NCBI RefSeq assembly: GCF_000153925.1
Contig: NZ_DS264349.1
Span: 73,454 to 137,453, forward strand
Length of the DNA stretch: 64,000 nt
Origin: [Ruminococcus] torques ATCC 27756
GTDB lineage: Bacteria > Bacillota > Clostridia > Lachnospirales > Lachnospiraceae
Direction of reading: 5' to 3'
Within the stretch, counting starts at the first letter, position 1; each line of letters starts with the position of its first letter. The notes below the pieces were generated by a model. The model was not told the DNA's origin. It did no database searches and saw only the letters and a list, made by a program, of their open reading frames with translations. Below are positions 55,466-64,000 of this stretch, one piece after another. The translations under genes and the position numbers were made by a program.

Positions 55466-58400
55466 ATGGCAGACGGAAAAGTTGTAATCGAAACCGATTT
55501 GGATTCGTCGGGGATAGAAAAAGGGTTAAAAAATACCGAAAAATCAATGAAGGCTCAAGCGGCAACTCTTGCGGCAGAATATCGGAAACAGGGGATGAAT
55601 GCGAGCGATGCATTCAAAAAAGCGTGGAGTGAAATTGAGCGATCATCTGGTATGTCGTCAACTTCTGCATATAAGCATTGGGAGTGGTCGAGTATCAGTA
55701 TCAGTGGTGCGGTGGAACGCATAAGCAATGTTGCTAAAAAAGGATTAAAAGTAGCAGCCGCCGCAATAACAGGAACAGCGACGGCACTTGCCGGAGTCGC
55801 AACTGCGGCAGCCAAAACCGGCGCTGATTTTGAGTCGCAGATGTCGCGTGTAAAAGCAATTTCCGGCGCAACTGGGGAAGAATTCGAAAAGTTAAAGGCA
55901 CAGGCGATCGAGCTTGGCGCAGAAACATCGTTTTCGGCATCACAGGCGGCAGAAGGGATGGAAAACCTTGCGGCGGCAGGATTTACGACAGCGGAAACAA
56001 TGGAGGCAATGCCGGGACTTCTTGACTTGGCAGCGGCATCAGGAGAGGACTTGGCAAGTAGTTCTGACATTGCAGCGTCCGCCCTGCGAGGTTTCGGCAT
56101 GGAGGCTTCAGAAGCGGGGCACGTTGCCGATGTGCTTGCGGAAAATGCGAACCGGACAAATTCTTCTGTGGCAGAAACCGGAGAGGCGATGAAGTATGTA
56201 GCGCCTCTTGCACGGTCAGCAGGACTATCTTTTGAGGAGACAGCAGCGGCAATCGGTATTATGGCGAATGCCGGCATACAGGGAAGTCAAGCAGGAACAA
56301 CGCTCCGCGGAGCAATTTCAAGATTGTCTAAGCCGACAGATGATATGCAGAACGCTATGGATGACCTAGGTATTTCTTTCTATGATGCAGATGGGAAAAT
56401 GAAATCCTTGTCTGATCAGGTTGGAATGCTTCGGAATGCAATGGCCGGAATGACGGACGAGCAGAAGAATAATTACCTTGTTACTCTTTATGGGCAGGAA
56501 TCGCTTTCGGGAATGTTGGCGTTGATCAATGAGGGCGAAGGTAAAATCAATGAACTGACAGCGTCTTATCGAACCTGTGACGGATCAGCGAAAGCTGCGG
56601 CTGAAACGATGCAGGATAACTTAAAAGGAGCGGTGGAGCAGCTTGGCGGATCAGCGGAAAGTCTTGCGATCGTCTTCTACGAAAAGGTGTCAGGAGGCTT
56701 AAAAGAGGCAGCACAAAGTGCAACAGAAAGTGTAAATCACATTACAGACGCATTGACAGACGGAGGAATTGCAGCGGCTGTGAATGTGGCGGGAAATGAA
56801 TTTGCCGATCTTGCAGTAGCAGCGGCATCACATGCCCCGGAAATGATCGATGCGGCGGTTAGCTTTATCGAGTCGTTTGCATCCGGTATCGTAAACAATA
56901 AAGGAAAATTGCTTGGAGCTGCCGGGGATGTAGCAGACGCGCTGGCCAGTGGTTTGGCGGAGTTGCTTCCGAACAGTTTACGAAAACCGGCGGAAAAGGC
57001 GATTGATGCACTTTCCGAATCGTTGGAATCAGGCGGGTTAAAAAAAGCCGGGAAAACGGCTGTAAATACGTTAGAAAATGTAATCGATGTTGTTGGGAAA
57101 CTGTCAGATGCTGCGCTTCCTCCGCTTACGAAAACCTTAGATTTTGCCGGAGATCACTTGGATTTGCTTGCCGCATCTGCAACAACAGCTTTTGTAGCAT
57201 TTAAAGGCTATAAGGTATTGACAAGTGCAAATAAAGCAGCCAAAACTTTGGCAGCGACAGCGAAAATGTTGTCCGCGGCAGAAAAAGCGAATGCTCTTCA
57301 AGTTCTTGCAGCCTCCGGAGCACTGACAGCAAAAGAGATGATTGTTGGCGTGTGCACCGGAAAGATTAAACTTGCGACGGCGGCGCAGGCTGCTTGGAAC
57401 GCCGTCATGAAGGCAAACCCGATCGGACTGCTCGTTACTGCAATCGGGGCTCTTGTTGCTGGAATCGGCGCGTATGCACTTACTCAGAAGCGCGCAGCAT
57501 CTGCCACAGGAGAACTAACGGAGAATCAAAAAGAAAATATCGAAGCGTCTAAAGAAGCAATTAAAAACATTGAGGAAGAGGCAGCAGCACGTCAGAAAAC
57601 GATTAACGCCAGCACAGTGGAAATAGATCAAGCTGAGTCCTTATGGAACGAGCTGACAAAAATCACCGATGAAAATGGGCGTGTAAAGGACGGTTATGAG
57701 GCAAGGGCGAATTATATCGCCGGTGAACTGTCGAGCGCGCTTGGAATGGAGATTGCCCTGACAGATGGGGTGATCGGTAATTATCAGCAGCTTACGGGAT
57801 CAATCCATGATCTGATTGCCGCGAAAAAAGCACAGGCGGTTATGGATTCGATGGAAAGCGAATATGCACAGGCAATCCAAGAGCAGGCTGAAAATGTAGC
57901 AAAACTGGCGCAGTCCTACAATGATGTAAACCGACTCCAAGATGAGAAGCTTGCACTGGAAGCAGAGGCGGCAGAATTAGCGAAATCGACAAACTATGCG
58001 GATGCAAGCAGGTACGCTGAAATCAAAGATGAATTGCAGGGCGTCAATAATAAGCTGAAAGAACAAAAAGCGGCTTTCGATGTAAATCAAGCGGCTGTGA
58101 AAGATAATCAGAAAGTGATTGCTGATTACAACAAACTGACAGAGGCTGTTATGAGTGGCAGTACAGAGGAAATTAACAGCGCATTGGCGGAAATACAAAG
58201 CGGACTGGATACGACTTTGGATTCCGGGTCAAAAGCAGCTCTTGAACAGGCGCAGACAACTGGGGATTCTTTATTGTCGATCCTTACGGCGCAGGAGCAA
58301 GGGCTTGCAGAGGTGCAGCAGTCTACGATTGATAGTACTGCGGATGCGATGGGAGTTGCACTTAATACAATCGGATCATCTTCCGAAAATATGAAATCGT

Positions 58401-59206
58401 TGCTTGAAAGTGTCGGTGCAGATGGCGCACAGAAATTGCTTACCGCGATGAAAAATGCAGATCTTGAAGGGAACTTAAGCGAGGAAGCGAAAAGCGGAAT
58501 GCAGGCGATGATCGCGGCAATCGAAAGCGAGGATGGAACACTTAAGTCAACCGGTAAGGATTCGGCGTCAAAATATGCGGAAGGAATGGAGAGCCAGTCG
58601 GATCGCGCAAAGACGGCAGGTAGAACAATCAACGACAGCGCAGATTCAGGGGCAAGGTCAAAGACAGGATATGATGCAGGATACGGGTTTGGTTCAGGAT
58701 TTGTGTCCGGAATCCAAGCGTGGGTCGGTCAGGGGGTTGTGGCAGCCGCAAATTTGGCGGCACAAGCGTTAGAGTCTGCAAAAACAACGATCGACTCCCA
58801 TTCCCCTTCAAAAGAAACGATGAAGCTCGGCAAGTATTTCGGGCAGGGTTTTGAGCTTGGAATTGCCGGTGAGAAAAAGCGTGTAGGAAATGCATCGAAG
58901 GAGCTTGCAAATGTAGCGCTGCAATCGCTTGATATGTCCAGTGTGACAGATCGGATGAGAGAAACGATGGCGTTGAATGCTGCGAGGGTAACAAGATCCT
59001 TTGGAATTGAAACAAACAGTATGATCTTAAATAAACACCAGGCGGAAATGATGCTGCACTTATCCGATACAGAAATAAATCGGCTTGCAAAAGCGGTTGG
59101 GAAATATACTGCAGCAGTAGTGCAGAAACAAAAGCCTGCGCCAATTTATTTGGGAACAGAGAGGATCGACAAGTCACTGCCGAAAGGAGCGATACCACGG
59201 ATATGA
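55466..59206 (+). CDS. Tail tape measure protein
   Basis: 1246 residues. The N-terminal TP901-type domain contains 'GADFESQMSRVKAISGATGE', 'ETSFSASQAAEGMENLAAAG' and 'GIQGSQAGTTLRGAISRLSK' (about 130-300). Hydrophobic helices lie around 580-680 ('VTAIGALVAGIGAYAL'), then a long coiled coil (680-1050), and the C-terminus has 'IDSHSPSKETMKLGKYFGQG'. It sets tail length and probably forms part of the DNA exit channel. Length predicts a siphovirus tail near 170-190 nm using the usual ratio of about 0.15 nm per residue. Its frame is intact. Confidence 0.93.
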   Translation: MADGKVVIETDLDSSGIEKGLKNTEKSMKAQAATLAAEYRKQGMNASDAFKKAWSEIERSSGMSSTSAYKHWEWSSISISGAVERISNVAKKGLKVAAAAITGTATALAGVATAAAKTGADFESQMSRVKAISGATGEEFEKLKAQAIELGAETSFSASQAAEGMENLAAAGFTTAETMEAMPGLLDLAAASGEDLASSSDIAASALRGFGMEASEAGHVADVLAENANRTNSSVAETGEAMKYVAPLARSAGLSFEETAAAIGIMANAGIQGSQAGTTLRGAISRLSKPTDDMQNAMDDLGISFYDADGKMKSLSDQVGMLRNAMAGMTDEQKNNYLVTLYGQESLSGMLALINEGEGKINELTASYRTCDGSAKAAAETMQDNLKGAVEQLGGSAESLAIVFYEKVSGGLKEAAQSATESVNHITDALTDGGIAAAVNVAGNEFADLAVAAASHAPEMIDAAVSFIESFASGIVNNKGKLLGAAGDVADALASGLAELLPNSLRKPAEKAIDALSESLESGGLKKAGKTAVNTLENVIDVVGKLSDAALPPLTKTLDFAGDHLDLLAASATTAFVAFKGYKVLTSANKAAKTLAATAKMLSAAEKANALQVLAASGALTAKEMIVGVCTGKIKLATAAQAAWNAVMKANPIGLLVTAIGALVAGIGAYALTQKRAASATGELTENQKENIEASKEAIKNIEEEAAARQKTINASTVEIDQAESLWNELTKITDENGRVKDGYEARANYIAGELSSALGMEIALTDGVIGNYQQLTGSIHDLIAAKKAQAVMDSMESEYAQAIQEQAENVAKLAQSYNDVNRLQDEKLALEAEAAELAKSTNYADASRYAEIKDELQGVNNKLKEQKAAFDVNQAAVKDNQKVIADYNKLTEAVMSGSTEEINSALAEIQSGLDTTLDSGSKAALEQAQTTGDSLLSILTAQEQGLAEVQQSTIDSTADAMGVALNTIGSSSENMKSLLESVGADGAQKLLTAMKNADLEGNLSEEAKSGMQAMIAAIESEDGTLKSTGKDSASKYAEGMESQSDRAKTAGRTINDSADSGARSKTGYDAGYGFGSGFVSGIQAWVGQGVVAAANLAAQALESAKTTIDSHSPSKETMKLGKYFGQGFELGIAGEKKRVGNASKELANVALQSLDMSSVTDRMRETMALNAARVTRSFGIETNSMILNKHQAEMMLHLSDTEINRLAKAVGKYTAAVVQKQKPAPIYLGTERIDKSLPKGAIPRI

Positions 59207-59991
59207 TAAAAGCATACTATGAAAATTCTAAAGGAGAAATACTAAATCTGCTGTCTTATCCATTTCTTACTGCAGAGGCTGACTGGTTTGATGCAGAATG
59301 GGAGGATGATGTCGGGGGATTTATTAGGACTGTGCAGCTTGATGTTTTTGGCGCCAACAAGGAAGATGTATCCCAAAATATGGAGCGGTTATATCGTGTT
59401 CTTGGCGTTGATGCCGAAACTGGAAAATTTGGAAAGCTGCATGTGAATGGTACATATCTCCCATGCAGGATCAAAGCGTCGAAGAAGGTTACTTGGAAGT
59501 CATTTACAGTTATCGAAACCGAACTGTCATTTACGGCAGAAAAGTTATCATGGGTGATGGTGGAAAGCAGGTCATTTTATCCGCAGACAGAAGCCAGTGC
59601 ATTAGAAGGCTTGGATTTTCCGTTTGATTTCTCATTTGATTTTACGGACGCGCGAAAAGGAACTGCAGTATGGGAAGTTGATCATATCGGATCAAACGAT
59701 TATCAGATGATAGTGTATGGTCCGTGTGTGAATCCACGTATCTTAATTAATGAGCAAATTATTGAAGTTTTTGCGACGCTCGAAAAGGAAGAGTATATGA
59801 TTATCGACAGCCGCGATTATACTGTGCAGAAATATCTCGTGAATGGAACAGTTCAAAACCTGTTTCATGATCGAGCTTTGGGAAAATCAATTTTTGAACA
59901 ACTTCCGTCTGGTTTGCTGAAGATCAACTGGTCGGGGGAATTCGGATTTGATCTTACTCTGTTCTTGGAGAGGAGGGAAGCAAAATGGTAA
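59203..59991 (+). CDS. Distal tail protein (Dit)
   Basis: 262 residues. 'SYPFLTAEADWFDAEWEDDV' and 'FGKLHVNGTYLPCRIKASKK' in the N-terminal ring domain and 'FDFSFDFTDARKGTAVWEVD' before a C-terminal galectin-like domain fit the siphophage Dit family. It forms the hexameric hub at the tail tip. Overlaps the tape measure stop by four bases and the next gene by seven. Confidence 0.85.
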   Translation: MIKAYYENSKGEILNLLSYPFLTAEADWFDAEWEDDVGGFIRTVQLDVFGANKEDVSQNMERLYRVLGVDAETGKFGKLHVNGTYLPCRIKASKKVTWKSFTVIETELSFTAEKLSWVMVESRSFYPQTEASALEGLDFPFDFSFDFTDARKGTAVWEVDHIGSNDYQMIVYGPCVNPRILINEQIIEVFATLEKEEYMIIDSRDYTVQKYLVNGTVQNLFHDRALGKSIFEQLPSGLLKINWSGEFGFDLTLFLERREAKW

Positions 59992-60974
59992 TACTGGCTG
60001 ATCAGGATTTACGAGAGATTGGCGCTGTAAAGGATGCGAATTTGACAGTGGATCTGAATGGCGATAAGAATTTTGTCTTGCAGATTGCGCGGTGTAACTG
60101 GAGACCAGAGTTGACCTTTTCAAATTATATTTATGTCATGGATACGGAGTATGGAGGGATTATCGGAGAAATACTGACAGATACGGCACTTGATTATGTG
60201 GAATTAAGAGGGCTGTCATGGCGTGGACGACTTAAGATGAAAGTGATAGAGCCGATCAGTGGATCGGATTATAAAAAGGTGTCAGGAGAATTACACGAGG
60301 TGATGAAGAGTCTGATCGAGCCGGAGTTCGATGGACTCTTTTCTGTGTCTCGGAAAGATACAGGTATCCGAGTGGATAATTATCAATTTGAACGATACTG
60401 TACATTGTACGACGGTATTGTAAAAATGCTGGAAAGTAAAGGCTATCGTATGCAGTTGAGCTTTCGCAGAGATAATCGGGAGACAGGTTATTTATTAATT
60501 GAGGCAGTTCCGGTCGTAGATTATTCTGATCGGATTGAATTGTCAAAAGACAGTCGAATTAACTATACGATGCACGATAAACGTGATGGGGTGAACCATT
60601 TGATTGTTGCAGGAAAAGGAGAAATGCAGGACAGGATGATACTGCATCTATATGCACAGCCGGACGGTAGCATATCAACAACGCAGCATTACAAAGGATT
60701 GCAGGAAATAACGCAAGTATACGAAAATACATCGACAGAGACAGAAGAACTGAGGTCAAAAGCAGAAGAATATTTTCGGAAGTTAATGAATAAAAAGAGC
60801 TTTCGGATGGATATTGCAAAATTGGGAATAGAAGCTGGAATCGGAGACGTTGTCGGTGGGCGAGATTATTTAACAGGACTGTATGGGGCAAAACAGATTG
60901 AAAATATTATCTATGAAAAGATAGATAATGTAGAATTCAAGACTTACAAATTGGAAGGAGACGGCGAAGAATGA
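59985..60974 (+). CDS. ReqiPepy6 Gp37-like tail protein
   Basis: 329 residues. N-terminal 'QDLREIGAVKDANLTVDLNG' and 'YGGIIGEILTDTALDYVELR', middle 'DNYQFERYCTLYDGIVKMLE' and C-terminal 'GVNHLIVAGKGEMQDRMILH' match the Gp37-like (Tal/hub) tail proteins of siphoviruses. It would cap the tail tip and contact the wall. Unlike long Tal proteins, no peptidase domain follows. Confidence 0.8.
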   Translation: MVILADQDLREIGAVKDANLTVDLNGDKNFVLQIARCNWRPELTFSNYIYVMDTEYGGIIGEILTDTALDYVELRGLSWRGRLKMKVIEPISGSDYKKVSGELHEVMKSLIEPEFDGLFSVSRKDTGIRVDNYQFERYCTLYDGIVKMLESKGYRMQLSFRRDNRETGYLLIEAVPVVDYSDRIELSKDSRINYTMHDKRDGVNHLIVAGKGEMQDRMILHLYAQPDGSISTTQHYKGLQEITQVYENTSTETEELRSKAEEYFRKLMNKKSFRMDIAKLGIEAGIGDVVGGRDYLTGLYGAKQIENIIYEKIDNVEFKTYKLEGDGEE

Positions 60975-61837
60975 AAATAATGACAGGAAAAGCAGGAACA
61001 CCACATGTTGCCGCGCAGCAGTTTCGACAGTTCGTGGAGGACACTGTGGGGCAGGAAAGTTATATTTTGACAAGCGGGGATCTCTTAGAGCCGGAACTTG
61101 TATCAAACAACAGCCTTAAAATCCGAAGCGGAATTATGAGTCACCACGGTAATTTATCTACGGTGGATTTAGGTACATATGACACAGTTACAATCAGAAA
61201 TGGATCACAGGGAATGAAGCGAATTGATCTCGTTGTGAACAGGTATACCAAAAACAAGGAGACCGGGATTGAGAAAAATGAGTGGATTGTAATTATGGGA
61301 AATCCGACATCAGGATCCCCGTCAGTGCCGACATATACGCAAGGAAATTTACAGGAGGGGGATCTCGTTGACGATTGTCCGGTGTTTGAAGTGCATTTGA
61401 ACGGGATTAATGTGACAGAGGTCAAGAAGCTGTTGAAGGTTATGCCATCAATCCCTACGATAAATAAAGATTTGTCGGAGTTACAGTTGTATCACGATAA
61501 AAAGACGCTCACACCGACTGATCTCGGATTGAACACTGGGATTTGGAAAGTAATAGCAAACAACTCTTACAAGATTGGTAACGCAATACATCTGAATATG
61601 GAAATCTACACAACCTCTATAATTGTTGCAAATAATGTGTACAACAATGCTTTTACGATACCGTCACAGTACCGACCGTTAATTGATACTGCTGTCAATG
61701 TAACTGCATCAGATGGAGCGTATAAAAATCCAGTTGCCTGTACCTCTTTAGCAAAAGCAAACGGCAATCTGTTTTTCTGCATCCCAAAAGCTACAAATAA
61801 TTACCTTTTTATCGACGCTGAGTGGGAGTGTGCTTGA
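60971..61837 (+). CDS. Baseplate / receptor-binding type protein
   Basis: 288 residues. The N-terminal 150 residues ('PHVAAQQFRQFVEDTVGQES', 'LKIRSGIMSHHGNLSTVDLG') are of the conserved type following Gp37 in Clostridia phages; the C-terminal 110 ('IYTTSIIVANNVYNNAFTIP') look like a variable beta-rich tip. Probably a tail fibre or upper baseplate component. It overlaps the previous gene by four bases. Confidence 0.65.
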   Translation: MKIMTGKAGTPHVAAQQFRQFVEDTVGQESYILTSGDLLEPELVSNNSLKIRSGIMSHHGNLSTVDLGTYDTVTIRNGSQGMKRIDLVVNRYTKNKETGIEKNEWIVIMGNPTSGSPSVPTYTQGNLQEGDLVDDCPVFEVHLNGINVTEVKKLLKVMPSIPTINKDLSELQLYHDKKTLTPTDLGLNTGIWKVIANNSYKIGNAIHLNMEIYTTSIIVANNVYNNAFTIPSQYRPLIDTAVNVTASDGAYKNPVACTSLAKANGNLFFCIPKATNNYLFIDAEWECA

Positions 61838-61936
61838 TAATTAATTACTTTTTGGTGTATTTAATTGTAACGCATCTTTCCTATTGCGTATTCCAATCGG
61901 AGTCAGAAAACAGATCTTTTAGAAAGGAATGATAAC

Positions 61937-62698
61937 ATGAAACTTATTTTTAATGATGCAACTGATATGCCGATACAGTCATATGAAAAAATCGGTGGTG
62001 CGGTGCGATTCTTGACAATCGGAATTGCGCCGGAAAAGCTGAAAGAAATCTTTGAGGATGCAACAAAAACAAAGGTGATGAACGTCACAGAACGTGGGCA
62101 GATCATAGATACCTTGGAAAATTACACGGGATACGATTATACTGAGATATATCCGGGTGGAATTTATGGAGTTGTAAATAATAAAGCCGGTCTGTCAACA
62201 GAGGAGCGATTGGATGACATGGGGATTAAGTTGGAAACAGCGAAGCAGGACATAGAAGCACTGAAGGAAAACGGTGGCAACGGTGGAGCACCGGGAACGT
62301 ATGCGTCTGTCTTTGCGATGGCTAAAATATCTGCAGAGAAAATTACAGATGATGAGCAGGCTCTTAAGGTAGCAGATCTGTACGATTTATGGAGCGGCGA
62401 TGGAGTAGCCTACAAGACTGGAAAGTATATTACTTACCAAGATGCGCTATATAAGGTACTCCAAAACCATACATCTCAAGCGGACTGGGCGCCGGACACC
62501 GCCTCAAGTTTATATGCTAAGGTGCTTACAGATCCGACTGGAAAAGTATTGCCGTGGGAGCAGCCAAACAGCACAAACCCATACAAAAAAGGTGATAGGG
62601 TAACACATAAAGGGAAAACGTGGGAGTCTCTTGTAGACAGCAATGTGTGGGAACCGGGTGCAGTTGGATCCGAGAGTCTCTGGAAAGAAGTTGCATAA
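61937..62698 (+). CDS. Tail fibre-like protein with carbohydrate-binding module
   Basis: 253 residues. The N-terminal 90 residues are phage-specific ('MPIQSYEKIGGAVRFLTIGI'). The rest carries two aromatic-rich repeats typical of CBM5/12: 'DALYKVLQNHTSQADWAPDT' and 'GDRVTHKGKTWESLVDSNVW' ending 'SLWKEV'. A sugar-binding function on the host wall is likely. A 99-nt gap precedes it, with a strong ribosome site AGAAAGGAATG. Confidence 0.8.
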   Translation: MKLIFNDATDMPIQSYEKIGGAVRFLTIGIAPEKLKEIFEDATKTKVMNVTERGQIIDTLENYTGYDYTEIYPGGIYGVVNNKAGLSTEERLDDMGIKLETAKQDIEALKENGGNGGAPGTYASVFAMAKISAEKITDDEQALKVADLYDLWSGDGVAYKTGKYITYQDALYKVLQNHTSQADWAPDTASSLYAKVLTDPTGKVLPWEQPNSTNPYKKGDRVTHKGKTWESLVDSNVWEPGAVGSESLWKEVA

Positions 62699-62719
62699 CG
62701 AGAAAGGAAAGTGAGGAAT

Positions 62720-63190
62720 ATGAAAATGAATTATGCAGAAGCAATTATTGACGGATACAATGCGATTGCAGGAGCGATTGTGGCGGTGTTGTCCTACATA
62801 TTAGGAGAGCACTGGATCTTATTTGCAGCCTTTTTGCTACTTAATGTAGCAGACTGGATAACCGGGTGGATGAAGAGCAAGATGGCCAACAAAGAAAACT
62901 CTGTCAGAGGCTGGAAAGGCGTCCTTAAGAAGTTGGGGTACTGGCTTATGATTATGGTTGCGTTTGGGGCATCGGCAATCTTTATCGAGATCGGTAAGGC
63001 GATCGGTGTAGATTTAGGGATCACTACATTGCTTGGATGGTTCGTACTGGCCAGCTTGCTTATAAATGAGATTCGCTCGATTTTGGAAAATTTCGTAGAA
63101 GCTGGATTTAACGTGCCGATTATATTGATTAAAGGTTTAGAGGTTGCAGACAAGGTCGTAAATAAAGATGGAGATTCAGAGGGCGAGTGA
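62720..63190 (+). CDS. Phage holin (holin_4 type)
   Basis: 156 residues from the ATG at 62720. Hydrophobic helices at about 14-50 and 75-115 with the family pattern 'LLNVADWITGWMKSKMANKE' and 'GWKGVLKKLGYWLMIMVAFG', and a charged tail ('VNKDGDSEGE'). It forms pores at lysis time and releases the amidase encoded next. Confidence 0.9.
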   Translation: MKMNYAEAIIDGYNAIAGAIVAVLSYILGEHWILFAAFLLLNVADWITGWMKSKMANKENSVRGWKGVLKKLGYWLMIMVAFGASAIFIEIGKAIGVDLGITTLLGWFVLASLLINEIRSILENFVEAGFNVPIILIKGLEVADKVVNKDGDSEGE

Positions 63191-63237
63191 TCGTCCTCTT
63201 TTGCGCCGGTGCAAATGCCGGAAGAAAGGAGAAGAAC

Positions 63238-64000
63238 ATGAGTATTTGTAGAGGAGTAGCAGGACTTAGAGGTGGAAATCCGAGAGGAATTTTTATTCAC
63301 AACGATGCAGGATCACAAAATGCAAATGCAGCGTTTTACAGAAAATGGCTGCAAACGCATCCGTTAGAAAACGGATTTGCTCACGCTTATGTAGCTAGTG
63401 ACGGGATCTTGTATGCGGAAGATGATGCCTACGCAGCATGGCACTGCGGGCAGACAGACGGAAACCGGAACTATTATTCGATCGAGGTCTGTCAGAGTAT
63501 GGGGGATTTGGAAATCTTTAAGAAAAATGAAGAGAATGCGTTGAAGCTGGCAGCGCAGAAGTGTAAGCAGTACGGTATCGTTCCAAACACGAATACAATC
63601 CGGCTGCACAAGGAGGTGTATGCAACAGCGTGTCCGCACAGATCTGTAGAGATTCATGGGGGCACATCTGGCTGTAAAACATATTTTATTAATAAAATCC
63701 GTGAGTATATGGGAATGGACAAGTTGCCGGATGCTCCGGTTGTCAGTGGAGGCGGAAGCAGTGCAGCATCCGGTGATCCCGGCATTGTGTTTACTTATGG
63801 CGTTATGTTGACCGACGGAACAATCCTGCCCTTTGTGAATAACCTGTCTGATTTTGCAGGACTTCCGGGTCGTACAATCGCCGGTATCGCGATAAAGGTT
63901 AATAAAGGTACTGTAAAATACCGCGTGCATGTAAAGGGCAAGGGATGGTTACCTTACGTAACCGGATGTAACTGGTCTGACGCAAATAACGGCTATGCTG
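63238..64000 (+). CDS. N-acetylmuramoyl-L-alanine amidase endolysin (cut by window end)
   Basis: The visible 254 residues have an amidase_2/PGRP domain: 'RGIFIHNDAGSQ' (zinc His about 21), 'GFAHAYVASDG', 'AWHCGQTDGNRNYYSIEVCQ' and 'TACPHRSVEIHGG' with the last zinc ligands. A glycine/serine linker (about 165) leads into a C-terminal domain ('LPFVNNLSDFAGLPGRTIAG', 'YRVHVKGKGWLPYVTG') seen in Clostridia prophage lysins. It cuts the bond between MurNAc and the stem peptide. The stop is outside the window. Confidence 0.92.
   Translation, partial: MSICRGVAGLRGGNPRGIFIHNDAGSQNANAAFYRKWLQTHPLENGFAHAYVASDGILYAEDDAYAAWHCGQTDGNRNYYSIEVCQSMGDLEIFKKNEENALKLAAQKCKQYGIVPNTNTIRLHKEVYATACPHRSVEIHGGTSGCKTYFINKIREYMGMDKLPDAPVVSGGGSSAASGDPGIVFTYGVMLTDGTILPFVNNLSDFAGLPGRTIAGIAIKVNKGTVKYRVHVKGKGWLPYVTGCNWSDANNGYA

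Noticed and set aside
55555-56277. A 240-residue open frame on the - strand inside the tape measure gene
   Set aside because: It mirrors the alanine-rich coding strand, has no ribosome site and lies fully within a convincing gene.

Overview
The window looks like chromosome of a low-to-moderate GC Gram-positive anaerobe of the Clostridia, most likely a Lachnospiraceae gut bacterium. The basis is the pyrH-frr-uppS-cdsA-dxr-rseP housekeeping order, the AAAGGAG ribosome binding sites, a clostridial molybdenum hydroxylase operon and gut-Firmicutes phage gene families (DUF6353, DUF6273, Gp15, PBSX-type terminase). Genus is not assigned.

Layout. (1) 1-15.9 kb: the replication end of a phage-like element, all on the + strand. 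About twenty-four small genes, at least twelve coding for one- or two-pass membrane proteins including three DUF6353 paralogs, lead to a giant SF3 helicase / AEP primase / family B DNA polymerase fusion. Intrinsic terminators sit just before several start codons, a roughly 27-nt motif recurs upstream of ribosome binding sites, and there is a tRNA-like sequence with an abnormal anticodon arm. (2) 15.92-17.67 kb: an intact IS1182-like insertion sequence with imperfect inverted ends. (3) 17.7-32.87 kb: host chromosome with a molybdenum hydroxylase operon (FAD, 2Fe-2S and Mo subunits), aroF-aroB on the opposite strand, a CidA/LrgA-CidB/LrgB pair, a ClC antiporter, the pyrH-frr-uppS-cdsA-dxr-rseP cluster, and a cell-wall/spore-type gene cut off by prophage insertion. 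(4) 32.87 kb to the window end: a siphovirus-type prophage. In order it has a large serine integrase, a type I toxin/antisense RNA pair, a lysogeny switch (ImmA, repressor, operators, cro), an ERF/SSB/ERCC4/CHC2/DUF927 recombination-replication module, a C5 methyltransferase interrupted by a homopolymer frameshift, an ArpU-like late regulator, HicAB, terminase, head remnants, tail genes, holin and amidase (cut by the window end).

The prophage appears defective. No portal gene is present, the minor capsid protein lacks its N-terminus, and the major capsid gene is joined to the 3' part of a tail chaperone gene, so head completion and tail tube genes are missing. Three early genes carry single-base frameshifts, two of them in 7-nt homopolymers. 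It keeps cargo of interest: a minor capsid protein ending in a toxin-like domain followed by a small AT-rich gene and its own terminator (candidate toxin/immunity pair), and a lipoprotein gene with its own promoter and terminator between Gp15 and the tape measure (a lysogenic-conversion moron).

The strongest leads are the helicase-primase-polymerase fusion with an internal ribosome binding site and start, the tRNA-like element, the start-associated intergenic motif, the type I toxin/antitoxin locus, the poly-G methyltransferase, the capsid-linked toxin/immunity candidate, and SSB-type C-terminal tips on non-SSB replication proteins. Protein assignments rest on motifs read by eye; no database search was run.
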